DNA of 64,000 nt, taken from NCBI GenBank assembly GCA_022844405.1, contig JALHLV010000019.1:22433-86432 (forward strand). Direction: 5' to 3'. The notes beneath the pieces are model-generated. The model had not been told where the DNA came from. It did no database searches and saw only the letters and a list, made by a program, of their open reading frames with translations. The stretch's first letter is position 1. Every line of letters starts with the position of its first letter. The position numbers and the translations under genes are program-made. The stretch comes from Sphingomonadales bacterium. Its GTDB lineage: Bacteria > Pseudomonadota > Alphaproteobacteria > SMXS01. Below, one piece after another: positions 21,839 through 31,772 of this stretch.

Positions 21839-24800
21839 GTGAGATTCACCGACATATTCGTCCGCCGGCCGGTGCTGGCGAGCGTGATCAGTCTGCTGAT
21901 CCTGCTTATCGGCCTGCGGTCCATCTTCATGATGGACCTTCGCGAGTATCCCGAGACCAAGTCGACCGTCGTCACCGTACGCACCGCCTATCCAGGCGCC
22001 AGCGCCGAATCCATCCAGGGCTACGTCACAACCCCGCTGCAGGCGGCGGTCGCCGAGGCTGAGGGCATCGACTACATCTCGTCGACCAGCACCCAGGGCA
22101 CATCGGTCATCGAAGCCCACATGCGGCTGAACTACGATCCGAACGCCGCCGTGGCCGAGATCCAGGCCAAGGTGGCCAGCCAACGAAACATTCTGCCGCC
22201 GGACGCCCAGGATCCGGTGATCAGCATGACCACCGGCGAGAACATGGCGCTGATCTATGTGGCGTTCTTCAGCGACGTCATGTCGCCGTCGCAGATCAAC
22301 GACTATCTGATGCGCACGGTCCAGCCGCGCATCCAGGCCATACCCGGCGTCGCCAAGGCGTTCCTGATGGGCGACAAGACCTTCGCGCTCCGGGTGTGGC
22401 TCGATCCCAAGCGCCTCGCCTCCCAGGGCATGACCGCCGACGACGTGGCCACGGCGCTCAGGGCCAACAACTACCTCGCCGCCGTGGGGCAGACCAAAGG
22501 CGCGTCCGTCGCCATCGACATGAGCGCCGAGACCGACATCCAGGATCCGGAAGCGTTCCGCAACATGGTGATCCGCCGCGACGCCGACACCCTGGTGCGG
22601 CTGCGCGACGTGGCCGACGTGGAAATGGGCTCGCGCAACTACGAGATGACGACCTGGTACAACGGCAAGACCACCATGTTCCTCGCCGTCGAGCAGACGC
22701 CGGGCGCCAACCCGCTGACCGTGTCCAAGCAGGTGCTGGCGCTGCTGCCCGACATCAAGGCCCAGCTGCCGACCGGCCTCAGGATGGACCTGGCCGTCGA
22801 CTTCAGCGAGTACATCAGCGAGTCCATCGACGAAGTGTTCTGGACCCTGGGCGAGACGGTGGTGATCGTGCTGCTGGTGGTGCTGATCTCGCTGGGCTCG
22901 CTGCGCGCCGCGGTGATCCCCAGCGTGGTCGTGCCGCTCGCGCTGGTCGGCTGCTGCTTCATGATGCTGGTGATGGGATTCTCCATCAACCTGCTGACCC
23001 TGCTGGCCATGCTGCTGGCCATCGGTCTGGTGGTCGACGACGCCATCGTCGTCGTCGAGAACGTGGACCGCCACATCGTCGAGGGGCAGACGCCGTTCCA
23101 GGCGGCCATCAACAGCGGTCGCGAACTGGTGGTGCCGATCATTTCCATGACCACGACCCTGATCGCGGTCTATGTGCCGATCGGTTTCATGGGCGGCCTC
23201 GTCGGCAATCTGTTCATCGAGTTCGCGTTCGCGCTGGCCGGCTCGGTGCTGATCTCGGGCATCATCGCGCTCACCCTGTCGCCCATGCTGTCGTCGCGCA
23301 TCCTGAAGCCGGCGAGCGAGCATGGCCGGTTCGAGCAAACCGTCCAGCATTTCTTCCAGGCGCTGGCCAATCGCTACCAGACCGCGCTGTCGAAGGTGCT
23401 CGATCACGTGCCGGTCGCCATGACCTTCGCCGCCATCGTGCTGGCCAGCATCTACTTCATGTTCGTCACCACCAAGACCGAGCTGGCGCCGACCGAGGAC
23501 CAGGGCATCCTGTTCGTGCAGATTTCCGCGCCGCAGACCGCGACGATCGATTACGTCCAGACCTACGCCAGGGAAATGGTGAAGCAGTTCGAGACCATCC
23601 CCGAATACCGGCACAGCTTCCTGATGCTGGGCGGCAGCGGCAGTCCCAGCCTGAGCTTCGGCGGATTCAAGCTGGTGGCGTCGGACCAGCGCGAGCGCTC
23701 GGTGTTCGAGGTCTATCCGGAAATCCAGGGCAAGGTGTCGAAGATCCCGGGCGTCCAGATCAACATGGCGCCCCGCCCCAGCCTGCCCGGCAGCGGCGGC
23801 GGCTTTCCGGTGCAGTTCGTGCTCACGTCCCCCCACGACTTCACCGAGATGGACCGCATGGCCGGCCAGGTGCAGGACGACGCCATGGCCAGCGGCCGCT
23901 TCATGTTCCTGCGCAAGTCCACCGAATTCAGCCGGCCGCGCACGACCATGGTGATCGACCGCGACCGCGCGGCCCAGCTCGGCATCGACATGAAGGAAGT
24001 CGGCGCCAACCTGTCGGCCATGCTGGGCGGCGGCTACGTCAACCGGTTCAGCCTGGAAGGCCGCTCCTACGAGGTGATCCCGCAGGTGGCTCGCGATTTC
24101 CGCGCCAATCACGAACTGCTCGACGCCTATCACATTCGCGCCGGCAGCGGCCAGCTCGTGCCGCTTTCGTCCATCGTCCGGTTCAAGGAATCGGTCGAGC
24201 CCAGCAAGCGCACCCAGTTCCAGCAGCTCAACGCCGTGACCCTCGAGGGCGTACCGGCCATCGGCACCACCCTGGGCGAGGCGCTGGAGACGCTGCGCGG
24301 CATCGCCGATGCGCGCTTCACCGAGGGCTACAGCTACGACTACACCGGCCAGTCCCGGCAGTACGCCCAGGAAGGCAACGCGCTGATCGCCACCTTCTTC
24401 CTGTCGATCCTGGTGATCTATTTGGTGCTGGCGGCGCAGTTCGAGAGCTGGCGCGACCCGATCATCATCCTGGTGTCGGTGCCCATGTCGATCGCCGGCG
24501 CGCTGATCTTCCTGACGCTGGGCGCGGCCAGCATCAATATCTACACCCAGGTAGGCCTGATCACGCTGATCGGCCTGATCGCCAAGAACGGCATTCTGAT
24601 CGTGGACTTCGCCAACCGGCTGCAGATCAAGGAAGGCCTCGACAAGCGGGCCGCCGTGCTCAAGGCGGCGGCCGTGCGCCTGCGGCCCATCCTGATGACC
24701 ACCGTCGCCATGATCGTCGCCATGGTGCCGCTGCTGCTGGCCGACGGTCCCGGTGCCGAGAGCCGCTTCGATATCGGCCTGGTCATCAGCACCGGCCTGG

Positions 24801-24910
24801 GCATCGGCACCTTCTTCACCCTGTTCGTGGTGCCCGCCGTGTATGTCGTCATGGCCCGCGACCAGCGCGACCGCGCCCGCGCCATCCAGCCGCATCCGGC
24901 CACGCCCTGA
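21839..24910 (+). CDS. RND multidrug efflux transporter permease (HAE1 family)
   Basis: A 1023-residue proton-driven RND pump with 12 predicted TM helices and two large periplasmic loops. Family marks: MRFTDIFVRRPVLASVISLLILLIG start, MDLREYP, and the TM4 proton-relay motif GLVVDDAIVVVEN; IALTLSPMLSSRILK and GLIAKNGILIVDFAN are further conserved segments. The length is slightly short of the AcrB/MexB class (~1045) but typical of MdtB/TriC-like pumps. It is in an operon with the adaptor gene. There is no OMF gene nearby, so it probably uses a shared TolC. Confidence 0.92.
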   Translation: MRFTDIFVRRPVLASVISLLILLIGLRSIFMMDLREYPETKSTVVTVRTAYPGASAESIQGYVTTPLQAAVAEAEGIDYISSTSTQGTSVIEAHMRLNYDPNAAVAEIQAKVASQRNILPPDAQDPVISMTTGENMALIYVAFFSDVMSPSQINDYLMRTVQPRIQAIPGVAKAFLMGDKTFALRVWLDPKRLASQGMTADDVATALRANNYLAAVGQTKGASVAIDMSAETDIQDPEAFRNMVIRRDADTLVRLRDVADVEMGSRNYEMTTWYNGKTTMFLAVEQTPGANPLTVSKQVLALLPDIKAQLPTGLRMDLAVDFSEYISESIDEVFWTLGETVVIVLLVVLISLGSLRAAVIPSVVVPLALVGCCFMMLVMGFSINLLTLLAMLLAIGLVVDDAIVVVENVDRHIVEGQTPFQAAINSGRELVVPIISMTTTLIAVYVPIGFMGGLVGNLFIEFAFALAGSVLISGIIALTLSPMLSSRILKPASEHGRFEQTVQHFFQALANRYQTALSKVLDHVPVAMTFAAIVLASIYFMFVTTKTELAPTEDQGILFVQISAPQTATIDYVQTYAREMVKQFETIPEYRHSFLMLGGSGSPSLSFGGFKLVASDQRERSVFEVYPEIQGKVSKIPGVQINMAPRPSLPGSGGGFPVQFVLTSPHDFTEMDRMAGQVQDDAMASGRFMFLRKSTEFSRPRTTMVIDRDRAAQLGIDMKEVGANLSAMLGGGYVNRFSLEGRSYEVIPQVARDFRANHELLDAYHIRAGSGQLVPLSSIVRFKESVEPSKRTQFQQLNAVTLEGVPAIGTTLGEALETLRGIADARFTEGYSYDYTGQSRQYAQEGNALIATFFLSILVIYLVLAAQFESWRDPIIILVSVPMSIAGALIFLTLGAASINIYTQVGLITLIGLIAKNGILIVDFANRLQIKEGLDKRAAVLKAAAVRLRPILMTTVAMIVAMVPLLLADGPGAESRFDIGLVISTGLGIGTFFTLFVVPAVYVVMARDQRDRARAIQPHPATP

Positions 24911-25053
24911 GATACGGGCGGCGGCCGTCCCTCGGGAACCCGGCGGGCACGGCGGACGTTGCCGTGAAAGTCATTACCAGCGTCGCCGCGACGTTGATAA
25001 GCTATGGCGAGGCCAACGGGATTTCTTGCGCGGTAACGGAGTGACGCGCCGAC

Positions 25054-26472
25054 GTGGACGCAACCAACCCTGAGTCTGCCGACGACAGGCGCCCCGGATG
25101 GGCGCGGCGCCGCGCGGCGTCGGCGAAGCGCCACTGGCTGGCGCTGACCGGGCCGGCGCCGCTGCGCTGGCTGCCCGAAGGCGTCCGCCGGCAGGCGCTG
25201 GTGCTCCGGGTGCTGCGCGCCGGCTGGCGCGACCTGATCCACGGCTATCTCAGCCTGCAGGCCATGAGCCTGGTCTACACCACCCTGCTGTCGCTGGTGC
25301 CGCTGCTGGCGGTGAGCTTCTCGGTGCTGAAGGGTTTCGGCGTCCACAACCAGCTGCAGCCGCTGCTCTACAACGTGCTGCGGCCGCTGGGCTGGCAGAA
25401 GGCCCACGAACTGGCTGACCAGATCATCGGCTTCGTCGACAATGTCAAGGTGGGGCTGCTGGGCGGCGTCGGCCTGCTGATGCTGATCTACACGGTCCTG
25501 CTGCTGATGCAGAAGATCGAGGACGCGCTCAACTACACCTGGCACATCAAGCGCAGCCGGAGTCTCGGCCAGACCTTCGCCATCTATATGAGCGTGCTGC
25601 TGGTGGGTCCGCTGCTGGTATTCGGCGCGCTCAGCCTGATCTCGGCGCTCGCCACCGACAGCTTCGTCGACTGGCTGACCCACCGGCCCGGCATGGAGAC
25701 CGCCATCGCCTGGGGCGGCCAGCTGGTGCCTTACCTGATCCTCGTGGTCGCCTTCACCTTCATCTACATGATGGTGCCGAACACGCCGGTGCGGTTCAAG
25801 CCGGCGCTGATCGGCGCATCGATTTCGGCGGCGCTGTGGGAGCTGTGGGGCTGGATGTTCGCAGCGTTCCTCGCCAACTCGGCGGGTTATGCCATCTATG
25901 CGGCCTTCGCCACCCTGTTCATCTTCATGTTCTGGCTCTACGGGAGCTGGCTGATCCTGCTCGTGGGCTCGTCCATCGCCTGCTACATCCAGCACCCGCA
26001 ATACGCCACCGTCGAACCCGACGCGCTCAAGCTGAGCGCCCGCGCCCGCGAGATCATCGCCATCGCCGTGATGCGCGAGATCGCCAGCCGGTTCCAGTCG
26101 GGCGCGCCGGCCTGGACCGTGGCGGAACTGGCGAGCTACATCGACGCGCCCGACCCCGCCGTGGAATGGACCGTCTGCGCGCTGCTCGCGGGCGGCCTGC
26201 TGTGCGAGAGCGGCGAGAAGCCCACGCGGCTGATGCTGGCCAGGGACCCGTCCGCCATCACCCTGGCGGACATGGTCACCGTGCTCCGCGAGGCGGACTC
26301 GAATGGTACGCCGTCCAAACTCAAGCCGCCCGAGGATTCCCAGGCAACGCGGCTGATCGAGGACTCCGAGCGGGCGCGCGACGCGGTGCTGCGCGGCCAG
26401 ACCATCCGGTCGCTGATCGACGCGGCCGACGCACCCACGCCCGGCGTCCCCCCGCTGCCGTCCGCCGGTTGA
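25054..26472 (+). CDS. YihY/virulence factor BrkB family inner membrane protein
   Basis: A 472-residue protein. Residues 50-320 hold the YihY (formerly ribonuclease BN) membrane domain with six hydrophobic helices, opening with AMSLVYTTLLSLVPLLAVSFSVLKGFG and containing LLLMQKIEDALNYTWHIKRSRSL and the SWLILLVGSSIACYIQH terminus. A ~150-residue cytoplasmic C-terminal domain contains a winged-helix-like segment (AVEWTVCALLAGGLLCESGEKPTRLML) as in homologues with an HTH tail. The start codon is a GTG with a weak RBS. Function not established; the old RNase BN assignment was wrong for this family. Not an apparent operon member. Confidence 0.85.
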   Translation: MDATNPESADDRRPGWARRRAASAKRHWLALTGPAPLRWLPEGVRRQALVLRVLRAGWRDLIHGYLSLQAMSLVYTTLLSLVPLLAVSFSVLKGFGVHNQLQPLLYNVLRPLGWQKAHELADQIIGFVDNVKVGLLGGVGLLMLIYTVLLLMQKIEDALNYTWHIKRSRSLGQTFAIYMSVLLVGPLLVFGALSLISALATDSFVDWLTHRPGMETAIAWGGQLVPYLILVVAFTFIYMMVPNTPVRFKPALIGASISAALWELWGWMFAAFLANSAGYAIYAAFATLFIFMFWLYGSWLILLVGSSIACYIQHPQYATVEPDALKLSARAREIIAIAVMREIASRFQSGAPAWTVAELASYIDAPDPAVEWTVCALLAGGLLCESGEKPTRLMLARDPSAITLADMVTVLREADSNGTPSKLKPPEDSQATRLIEDSERARDAVLRGQTIRSLIDAADAPTPGVPPLPSAG

Positions 26473-26530
26473 CAAGGCGACGGCCCCGCCGCCTAATGCC
26501 CGCGAATTCCAGCCATCGGGGAGCACCATC

Positions 26531-27580
26531 ATGAAGAGCCAGGCGATCACGGCGTTCGGCCAGCCGCTCGAGCCGGTCACCAGCGATACGCCGGCGCCGC
26601 AGGGCGCCGAAGTGGTGCTCAGGGTCACCCATTGCGGCGTCTGCCATTCCGACGTGCACATCCATGACGGCCATTTCGACATGGGCGGCGGCAACAAGCT
26701 GGACATGACCGGCGGCATCAAGTTGCCCTTCACCATGGGCCACGAAATCGAAGGCGAGGTGGTGGCCGTCGGCCCCGGCGCGACGACGGCGAAGGTCGGT
26801 GACCGGCGCGTGGCGTTCCCGTGGATCGGCTGCGGCATCTGCCCGGTCTGCGCCCGCGGTGACGAGCATCTATGCAATGCGCCGCGCCAGCTCGGCATCA
26901 ACATCGCCGGCGGCTATGCCGACCACGTGCTGGTGCCGCACGAGAAGTACCTGCTGGACTATGCCGGCATCCCCGAAGGCCTGGCCGCCACCTATATGTG
27001 CTCGGGCCTGACCGCGTTCAGCGCGCTGAAGAAGATCGACCGGCCGGGTCCCGACGATGCCATCCTGATCGTCGGCGTCGGCGGCGTCGGCATGATGGGC
27101 GTGCAGTTCGCCAAGGCCCTGTTCGGCAAGGCGCCGCTGGTTGCCGACATCAGCGCAGGCCGCATGGCGGCAGCCCAAAAAGCCGGCGCCGGCGCGGCCT
27201 ATGACGCGTCGGACGCCAAGATCACCCGGCAGATCAAGGCCGACACCGGCGGCGGCGTGTTCGCGGCCATCGACTTCGTCGGCTCGGAAAGCTCGTTCGC
27301 GCTGGCACGGGGCAGCCTGCGCAAGGGCGGGACGGCCGTGGTCGTCGGCCTGTTCGGCGGCGCGTTCACCATGCCGATCCCCATGTTCCCGTTCACCTCC
27401 ATGCAGCTGAAGGGCTCGTTCGTCGGCTCGCTGGCCGAGACGAAGGAAATGCTGGCGATGGTCAAGCGCGGCGCGGTCGATCCCATACCGGTCGCCGAGC
27501 GCCCGCTGGACCAGGCCAGCGCGACGCTCGACGATCTGCGCGCCGGCAAGATCACCGGCCGGGTCGTCCTGCGGCCCTGA
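26531..27580 (+). CDS. zinc-dependent alcohol dehydrogenase (MDR family)
   Basis: A 349-residue zinc ADH. The catalytic zinc loop is THCGVCHSDVHIHDG with the distal H in MGHEIEG; the structural zinc lobe is CGICPVCARGDEHLC (four cysteines). The Rossmann motif GVGGVG lies at about residues 179-184. The FDMGGGNKLDM insertion is typical of a proteobacterial ADH branch that oxidises primary/aromatic alcohols such as benzyl or methanol-like substrates. An ATG preceded by GGGGAGC serves as start. It is a single gene; the downstream VOC gene is on the opposite strand 12 nt away. Confidence 0.9.
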   Translation: MKSQAITAFGQPLEPVTSDTPAPQGAEVVLRVTHCGVCHSDVHIHDGHFDMGGGNKLDMTGGIKLPFTMGHEIEGEVVAVGPGATTAKVGDRRVAFPWIGCGICPVCARGDEHLCNAPRQLGINIAGGYADHVLVPHEKYLLDYAGIPEGLAATYMCSGLTAFSALKKIDRPGPDDAILIVGVGGVGMMGVQFAKALFGKAPLVADISAGRMAAAQKAGAGAAYDASDAKITRQIKADTGGGVFAAIDFVGSESSFALARGSLRKGGTAVVVGLFGGAFTMPIPMFPFTSMQLKGSFVGSLAETKEMLAMVKRGAVDPIPVAERPLDQASATLDDLRAGKITGRVVLRP

Positions 27581-27592
27581 GGCCACAGGCCG

Positions 27593-28342
27593 TTACCGAT
27601 TTGGCGCGAGCAGGGCGAAATGGCCGCCTTGGGGATCGACGGCGTTGACGATCCAGGCGTCGCCGGGCACCTGGTGCGGCCCCATGACGACCCTGCCGCC
27701 GCCCTCGCCGATCCGCTCGACCGCGGCGTCGATTGCATCCACGCAGAAGTAGAACTGCCAGCAGGGCACCGGGAATTCCGCCGGCTTGTTCATGGTCGCG
27801 CCGTTGGCGGTGACGCCGTCATACGCGAACAGCCGGTACTGCCCCATGGGGCCCATGTCCATGCTGTCGACCTGTTTCCAGCCGAACTGGCCGGCATAGA
27901 ACGCCATCGCCGCCTCGCCGTCACCGGCATAGAGCTCGTGCCAGCCGACGGTACCGGGCGTACCCATGGGGACCGGCGGCGCGTCCGGACCCTGCGGCTG
28001 CAGGAACAGGAACACCGCGCCGGTCGGATCGGCGACGACAGAGAAACGGCCAACGCCATCGATGTCGGCAGGCTCCTTGTGCACCGTGCCGCCTGCGGCC
28101 TTCACCCTGGCCGTGTCGGCGTCTACGCTCTTGGAATGGATGTAGCCGAGCCAGTGCGGCGGCATGGACTTGTCGGGGCAGGCCATGATGCCGCCGATGC
28201 CACGGTCGCCCGCATGGAGCACCGTATAGGCGCCGGTATCGTCGTAGGGTTGCGGCCGCCAGCCCACCACGTCGGCGTAGAAATCGATCGCCGCGGCGGT
28301 GTCGGTGGTCATCAACTCGTACCAGAAGAATTGCTGGGTCAT
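27593..28342 (-). CDS. VOC family protein (two glyoxalase-like domains)
   Basis: A 249-residue protein with two VOC (vicinal oxygen chelate) half-domains: residues 1-115 (WYELMTTDTAAAIDFYADVVGW) and 130-240 (GWHELYAGDGEAAMAFYAGQFGW). The repeat structure resembles glyoxalase/CFP-30-like proteins. I chose the ATG at 28342 because AGGAGAC lies 7 nt upstream; an in-frame extension to 28390 (MAKSSAPPPAPDRR) would have no family similarity. It lies in a 3-gene minus-strand operon with another VOC gene and a DUF1428 gene, divergent from hxlR. Role: a chelating metal-dependent lyase, isomerase or dioxygenase with unknown substrate. Confidence 0.88.
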   Translation of the reverse strand: MTQQFFWYELMTTDTAAAIDFYADVVGWRPQPYDDTGAYTVLHAGDRGIGGIMACPDKSMPPHWLGYIHSKSVDADTARVKAAGGTVHKEPADIDGVGRFSVVADPTGAVFLFLQPQGPDAPPVPMGTPGTVGWHELYAGDGEAAMAFYAGQFGWKQVDSMDMGPMGQYRLFAYDGVTANGATMNKPAEFPVPCWQFYFCVDAIDAAVERIGEGGGRVVMGPHQVPGDAWIVNAVDPQGGHFALLAPNR

Positions 28343-28355
28343 CGTCTGTCTCCTG

Positions 28356-28838
28356 TCAGGCGCCGGCGGCGGCGCGCTCGATTTCGCCAATGTCGATCTT
28401 GATCTGCTTCAGCATCGCCTCGGTGGCGCGGCGCGCCCTCCCTCCATCCGCGTCGACGGTCAGCTCGACGAGACGCCGGGGTATGATCTGCCACGACAGC
28501 CCCCAGCGGTCGGTCAGCCAGCCGCACTGCACCGGCGCGCCGCCGTCCTTGATCAGGGCATCCCACAACCGGTCGGTCTCGGCCTGGTCGTCGGTGATGA
28601 CCACGATCGAGGCGGCCGCCGTGTGCGTGAAGTGCGGGCCGCCATTGAGGGCCTGGTATTGCTGACCGTCCAGGGTGAACTCGACCAGCATGGTCTCGCC
28701 CCTCTTGCCGCCGCCGGGCGAGTCGGCGTTGTAAGGCGTTACCCGGTCGATCCGCGAGTTGGGGATCAGCGAGACGTAGAACCGCGCGGCATCCTCGCCG
28801 TCCTTGTCGAACCACAGGCAGGTGGAAATCTTCGACAT
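28356..28838 (-). CDS. VOC family protein (PhnB/3-dmu-9_3-mt-like)
   Basis: A 160-residue single-domain VOC protein: MSKISTCLWFDKDGEDAARFYVSLIPNSRI, LVEFTLDGQQYQALNGGPHF, and WGLSWQIIPRRLVEL, as in PhnB-like/3-demethylubiquinone-fold proteins. Its start overlaps the DUF1428 stop (TGATG), and its stop lies 13 nt before the two-domain VOC gene. The fold binds a divalent metal; the substrate is unknown. The operon is probably controlled by the divergent HxlR regulator. Confidence 0.88.
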   Translation of the reverse strand: MSKISTCLWFDKDGEDAARFYVSLIPNSRIDRVTPYNADSPGGGKRGETMLVEFTLDGQQYQALNGGPHFTHTAAASIVVITDDQAETDRLWDALIKDGGAPVQCGWLTDRWGLSWQIIPRRLVELTVDADGGRARRATEAMLKQIKIDIGEIERAAAGA

Positions 28839-29197
28839 CACTTGCTCCCCGCTTCGACGATAACCTCGAAACCGCCGAAAATCATCCGCTGCGGATTGAA
28901 CGGCATGTCGTCGGGCATCTTCATGCGCGGATCGGCCATCACCTTTCTGTTGCCTTCGTCGCGGGCCTCCTTCGAGGGCCAGGTGATCCACGAGAACACG
29001 ACGTTCTCGCCCTTCTCGGTCTTCACCGCGCCGTAGAAGTCGGTGACCTTGCCTTCCGGCACGTCCTCGCCCCAGCATTCGACCACATGGGTCGCGCCGG
29101 CTTCGCGGAACAGCACGGCGGCTTCCTCCGCCATCTTGCGGTAGGCGTCCTTCTGGCCTTGCGGCACGGGAATGACAAATCCGTCAACGTAGCTCAT
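28838..29197 (-). CDS. DUF1428 family protein
   Basis: A 119-residue protein that matches the DUF1428 (YbaA-like) pattern: MSYVDGFVIPVPQGQKDAYRKMAEEAA, VVECWGEDVPEGKVTDFYGAVK, FSWITWPSKEARDEGNRKVMAD and PQRMIFGGFEVIVEA. The ferredoxin-like fold resembles ABM dimers, but function is unknown. First gene of the minus-strand operon with two VOC genes; an AGGAGAG RBS precedes the start. Confidence 0.9.
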   Translation of the reverse strand: MSYVDGFVIPVPQGQKDAYRKMAEEAAVLFREAGATHVVECWGEDVPEGKVTDFYGAVKTEKGENVVFSWITWPSKEARDEGNRKVMADPRMKMPDDMPFNPQRMIFGGFEVIVEAGSK

Positions 29198-29305
29198 CGG
29201 TTCTCTCCTCGGGGTGGAGCGGCCCATGGCCGCGGGTCCTCTGGCCTCGTTGGATATGGGGCGCCTGTTCGGCGGCGTCCCGGCGACTCGCTCCTCGGTT
29301 GCGAC

Positions 29306-29334
29306 TTGACACACTTACCCATTTTAGTTATAAA
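29306..29334 (+). promoter_or_regulatory. strong sigma-70 promoter of the hxlR-type gene
   Basis: TTGACA (29306-29311) and TATAAA (29329-29334) have the ideal 17-bp spacer. Transcription is expected to begin about 29340-29342, immediately before the ATG at 29343, so the mRNA would be leaderless or nearly so. The first operator copy overlaps the -10 box. Confidence 0.7.
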
Positions 29335-29342
29335 AAACAACT

Positions 29343-30065
<723 letters not shown>

Positions 30066-30759
30066 ACATCCGGAATCCTCTCCGCGCTTCCCTGACGCTC
30101 GCCGGGGATCCGGCGGCGATGGCGGGGGCGACGTCGCTTGCCCGGAAATTGCGGATGATGCCCTTGAGTTCGGGCTCGTCGACGGCATTGGCCGCATCGG
30201 CCAGCGAGAACCAGCGCCGCTCGCGCCGGTCCTGCTCCTTCCATTCGTCCAGCTCGTCGGTGACGGCGATGGGGAACACGTCCACGTCGACCATCCGCGA
30301 CGCGCCGTTGTCACGCCGCTTGCGGTAGCGGTAGGAGCCGATCGAGGCGGAGCAGGCCGCGCCCAGCACGCCCGCTTCCTCCTCGGCCTCCTGCGCCGCC
30401 GAGGCATGGGCGGACAGGCCCTTGACCAGATTGCCCTTGGGCAGCACCCACCGCTTCGTCTCCATGGACGTGACCAGCAGGACGCTCAAGGGCGCGTCGA
30501 GCGCGTCCGATGTGGCCCTGTACGGCAATGCGGCGATCTGCTGAATCGTAACCCCCTATGTGATGGCTTCATGGCTGCTCTAACGCGCCCGGCGCGGTGC
30601 TGTCAAATGCGTTCGGACATGATCGCACAGCGCGTCCCCACCAGCCAGCCGGCAGTCGAAAACTCTTGGGATTCCAGAAAGATCCGGTAATCTTCCGGTA
30701 TCCTTTCTGCGGCCATCCCGATCTTCCGGCCGCGCCGCCGGCTGCCGCGTTTCCACCTG

Positions 30760-30788
30760 TTGCTTTGGTCTCAATTGATACGTATTAT
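30760..30788 (+). promoter_or_regulatory. candidate promoter/operator of the Xre-RES toxin-antitoxin operon
   Basis: TTGCTT (30760-30765) and TATTAT (30783-30788) are 17 bp apart. A perfect palindrome ATACGTAT (30778-30785) overlaps the -10 box, and CAATTG sits at 30772-30777. This layout suits autorepression by the antitoxin. The antitoxin start is 29 nt downstream. Confidence 0.5.
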
Positions 30789-30817
30789 AGTGTCAGTTGG
30801 CACCAAGCGGAGCCGCC

Positions 30818-31249
30818 ATGAAAGCCGAACCCCATAGCATCGAGACCCTGCTCGGCATGCCGGGAAATGCGGATACGTTGCTCGACCTGGCCTACCGGAT
30901 CGAGGGCGGACTGCCGGTCGGCGCCGTCGAGCGCCTCGCCGGGTTCGTCGCGCCGGGCGACGCCAACTTCAAGTACCGGCTGATGTCGAAGCCCACTTTC
31001 ATGCGGCGCAAGAAGTCGGCGGGAAAGCGGCTGACCGCCGAGGAGGGCAACAAGCTGGCCCGCCTCGCCAAGGTCGTCAGCTTCGCGCTCGACATCTACA
31101 AGGACCCGGCGCGGGCGCGGGCCTTCCTCAGCCGGCCGCATCCCATGCTCGACGGCAGGCCGCCGCTCGACGTTGCGCTGGCCACCGGCCCCGGCGCCGA
31201 CACGGTGATCAACATCCTTGGACGCGCGGCCTATGGCGGCGGCGCGTGA
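30818..31249 (+). CDS. antitoxin Xre/MbcA/ParS-type (DUF2384 toxin-binding domain)
   Basis: A 143-residue antitoxin. The C-terminal half is the DUF2384 toxin-binding domain: EEGNKLARLAKVVSFALDIYKDPARARAFLSRPHPMLDGRPPLDVALATGPGADTVINILGRAAYGG. The N-terminal half is helical (IETLLGMPGNADTLLDLAYRIEGGLP) and would carry the Xre-type DNA-binding part. It ends with the GTGA overlap (4 nt) that couples translation to the RES toxin gene, the classic order of RES-Xre type II modules. The ATG at 30818 has an AGCGGAG RBS; an in-frame start 21 nt upstream is less likely. Confidence 0.9.
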   Translation: MKAEPHSIETLLGMPGNADTLLDLAYRIEGGLPVGAVERLAGFVAPGDANFKYRLMSKPTFMRRKKSAGKRLTAEEGNKLARLAKVVSFALDIYKDPARARAFLSRPHPMLDGRPPLDVALATGPGADTVINILGRAAYGGGA

Positions 31250-31725
31250 GCGCACAACGGACCCATGTGGTCCTGACCTGCTACCGCATCGGCGACCCGG
31301 ACGGCCTGTTCCCGATCTACGACGACGAAGGCTCGCGGCTCTATCCGGGCCGCTGGAACACGCCCGACAGCCCGATGATCTACACCTCGGAGCACTACTC
31401 GACCGCCATGCTGGAAAAGCTGGTGCACTTCAACGCGATCCTGCCGTCCAACCAGCACTTCATCCGCATCACCATCCCCAACGGAACCAGCTTCGAGGTT
31501 TTCCCAACGGCGGCCCACCCCGGCTGGGACGGCAAGAACGAGGACATCTGCAAGCGGTATGGCGAGGCGTGGTGCGGGGAACAGCGCTCGGTGCTGCTGC
31601 TTGTGCCGTCGATTCCGGCGCGGGTGGAGCACAATTTTCTCATTAACGCGAAGCACCCGGATGCGGCGGCAATTACATATGCGTTGCCGGAGCCGGTTTG
31701 GTGGGATGAGAGGCTCTACAGATAG
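31246..31725 (+). CDS. RES-domain NAD+ phosphorylase/hydrolase-type toxin
   Basis: A 159-residue RES-domain protein. The motif residues are visible: R in YPGRWNTPDSPMIYTSEHYSTAMLE, the E of that helix, and S in EQRSVLLLVPSIPA, giving the R-E-S set. RES toxins degrade NAD+ (MbcT-type phosphorolysis or hydrolysis) and are neutralised by the upstream DUF2384 antitoxin. The start GTG overlaps the antitoxin stop. The 3' region is slightly A/T-rich. Complete and probably functional; the chromosomal role may be stress response or phage defence (inference). Confidence 0.9.
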   Translation: MSAQRTHVVLTCYRIGDPDGLFPIYDDEGSRLYPGRWNTPDSPMIYTSEHYSTAMLEKLVHFNAILPSNQHFIRITIPNGTSFEVFPTAAHPGWDGKNEDICKRYGEAWCGEQRSVLLLVPSIPARVEHNFLINAKHPDAAAITYALPEPVWWDERLYR

Positions 31726-31772
31726 GGAGGCGAGTTTCCTAAACTGTCGGCGTAGCTCCACCGTGACTCCAA

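Noticed and set aside
21719..24895. A 1058-residue open frame opposite the RND pump
   Set aside because: Shadow of the RND permease; composition is His/Arg/Asp-rich as expected for an antisense reading of G/C-rich codons.
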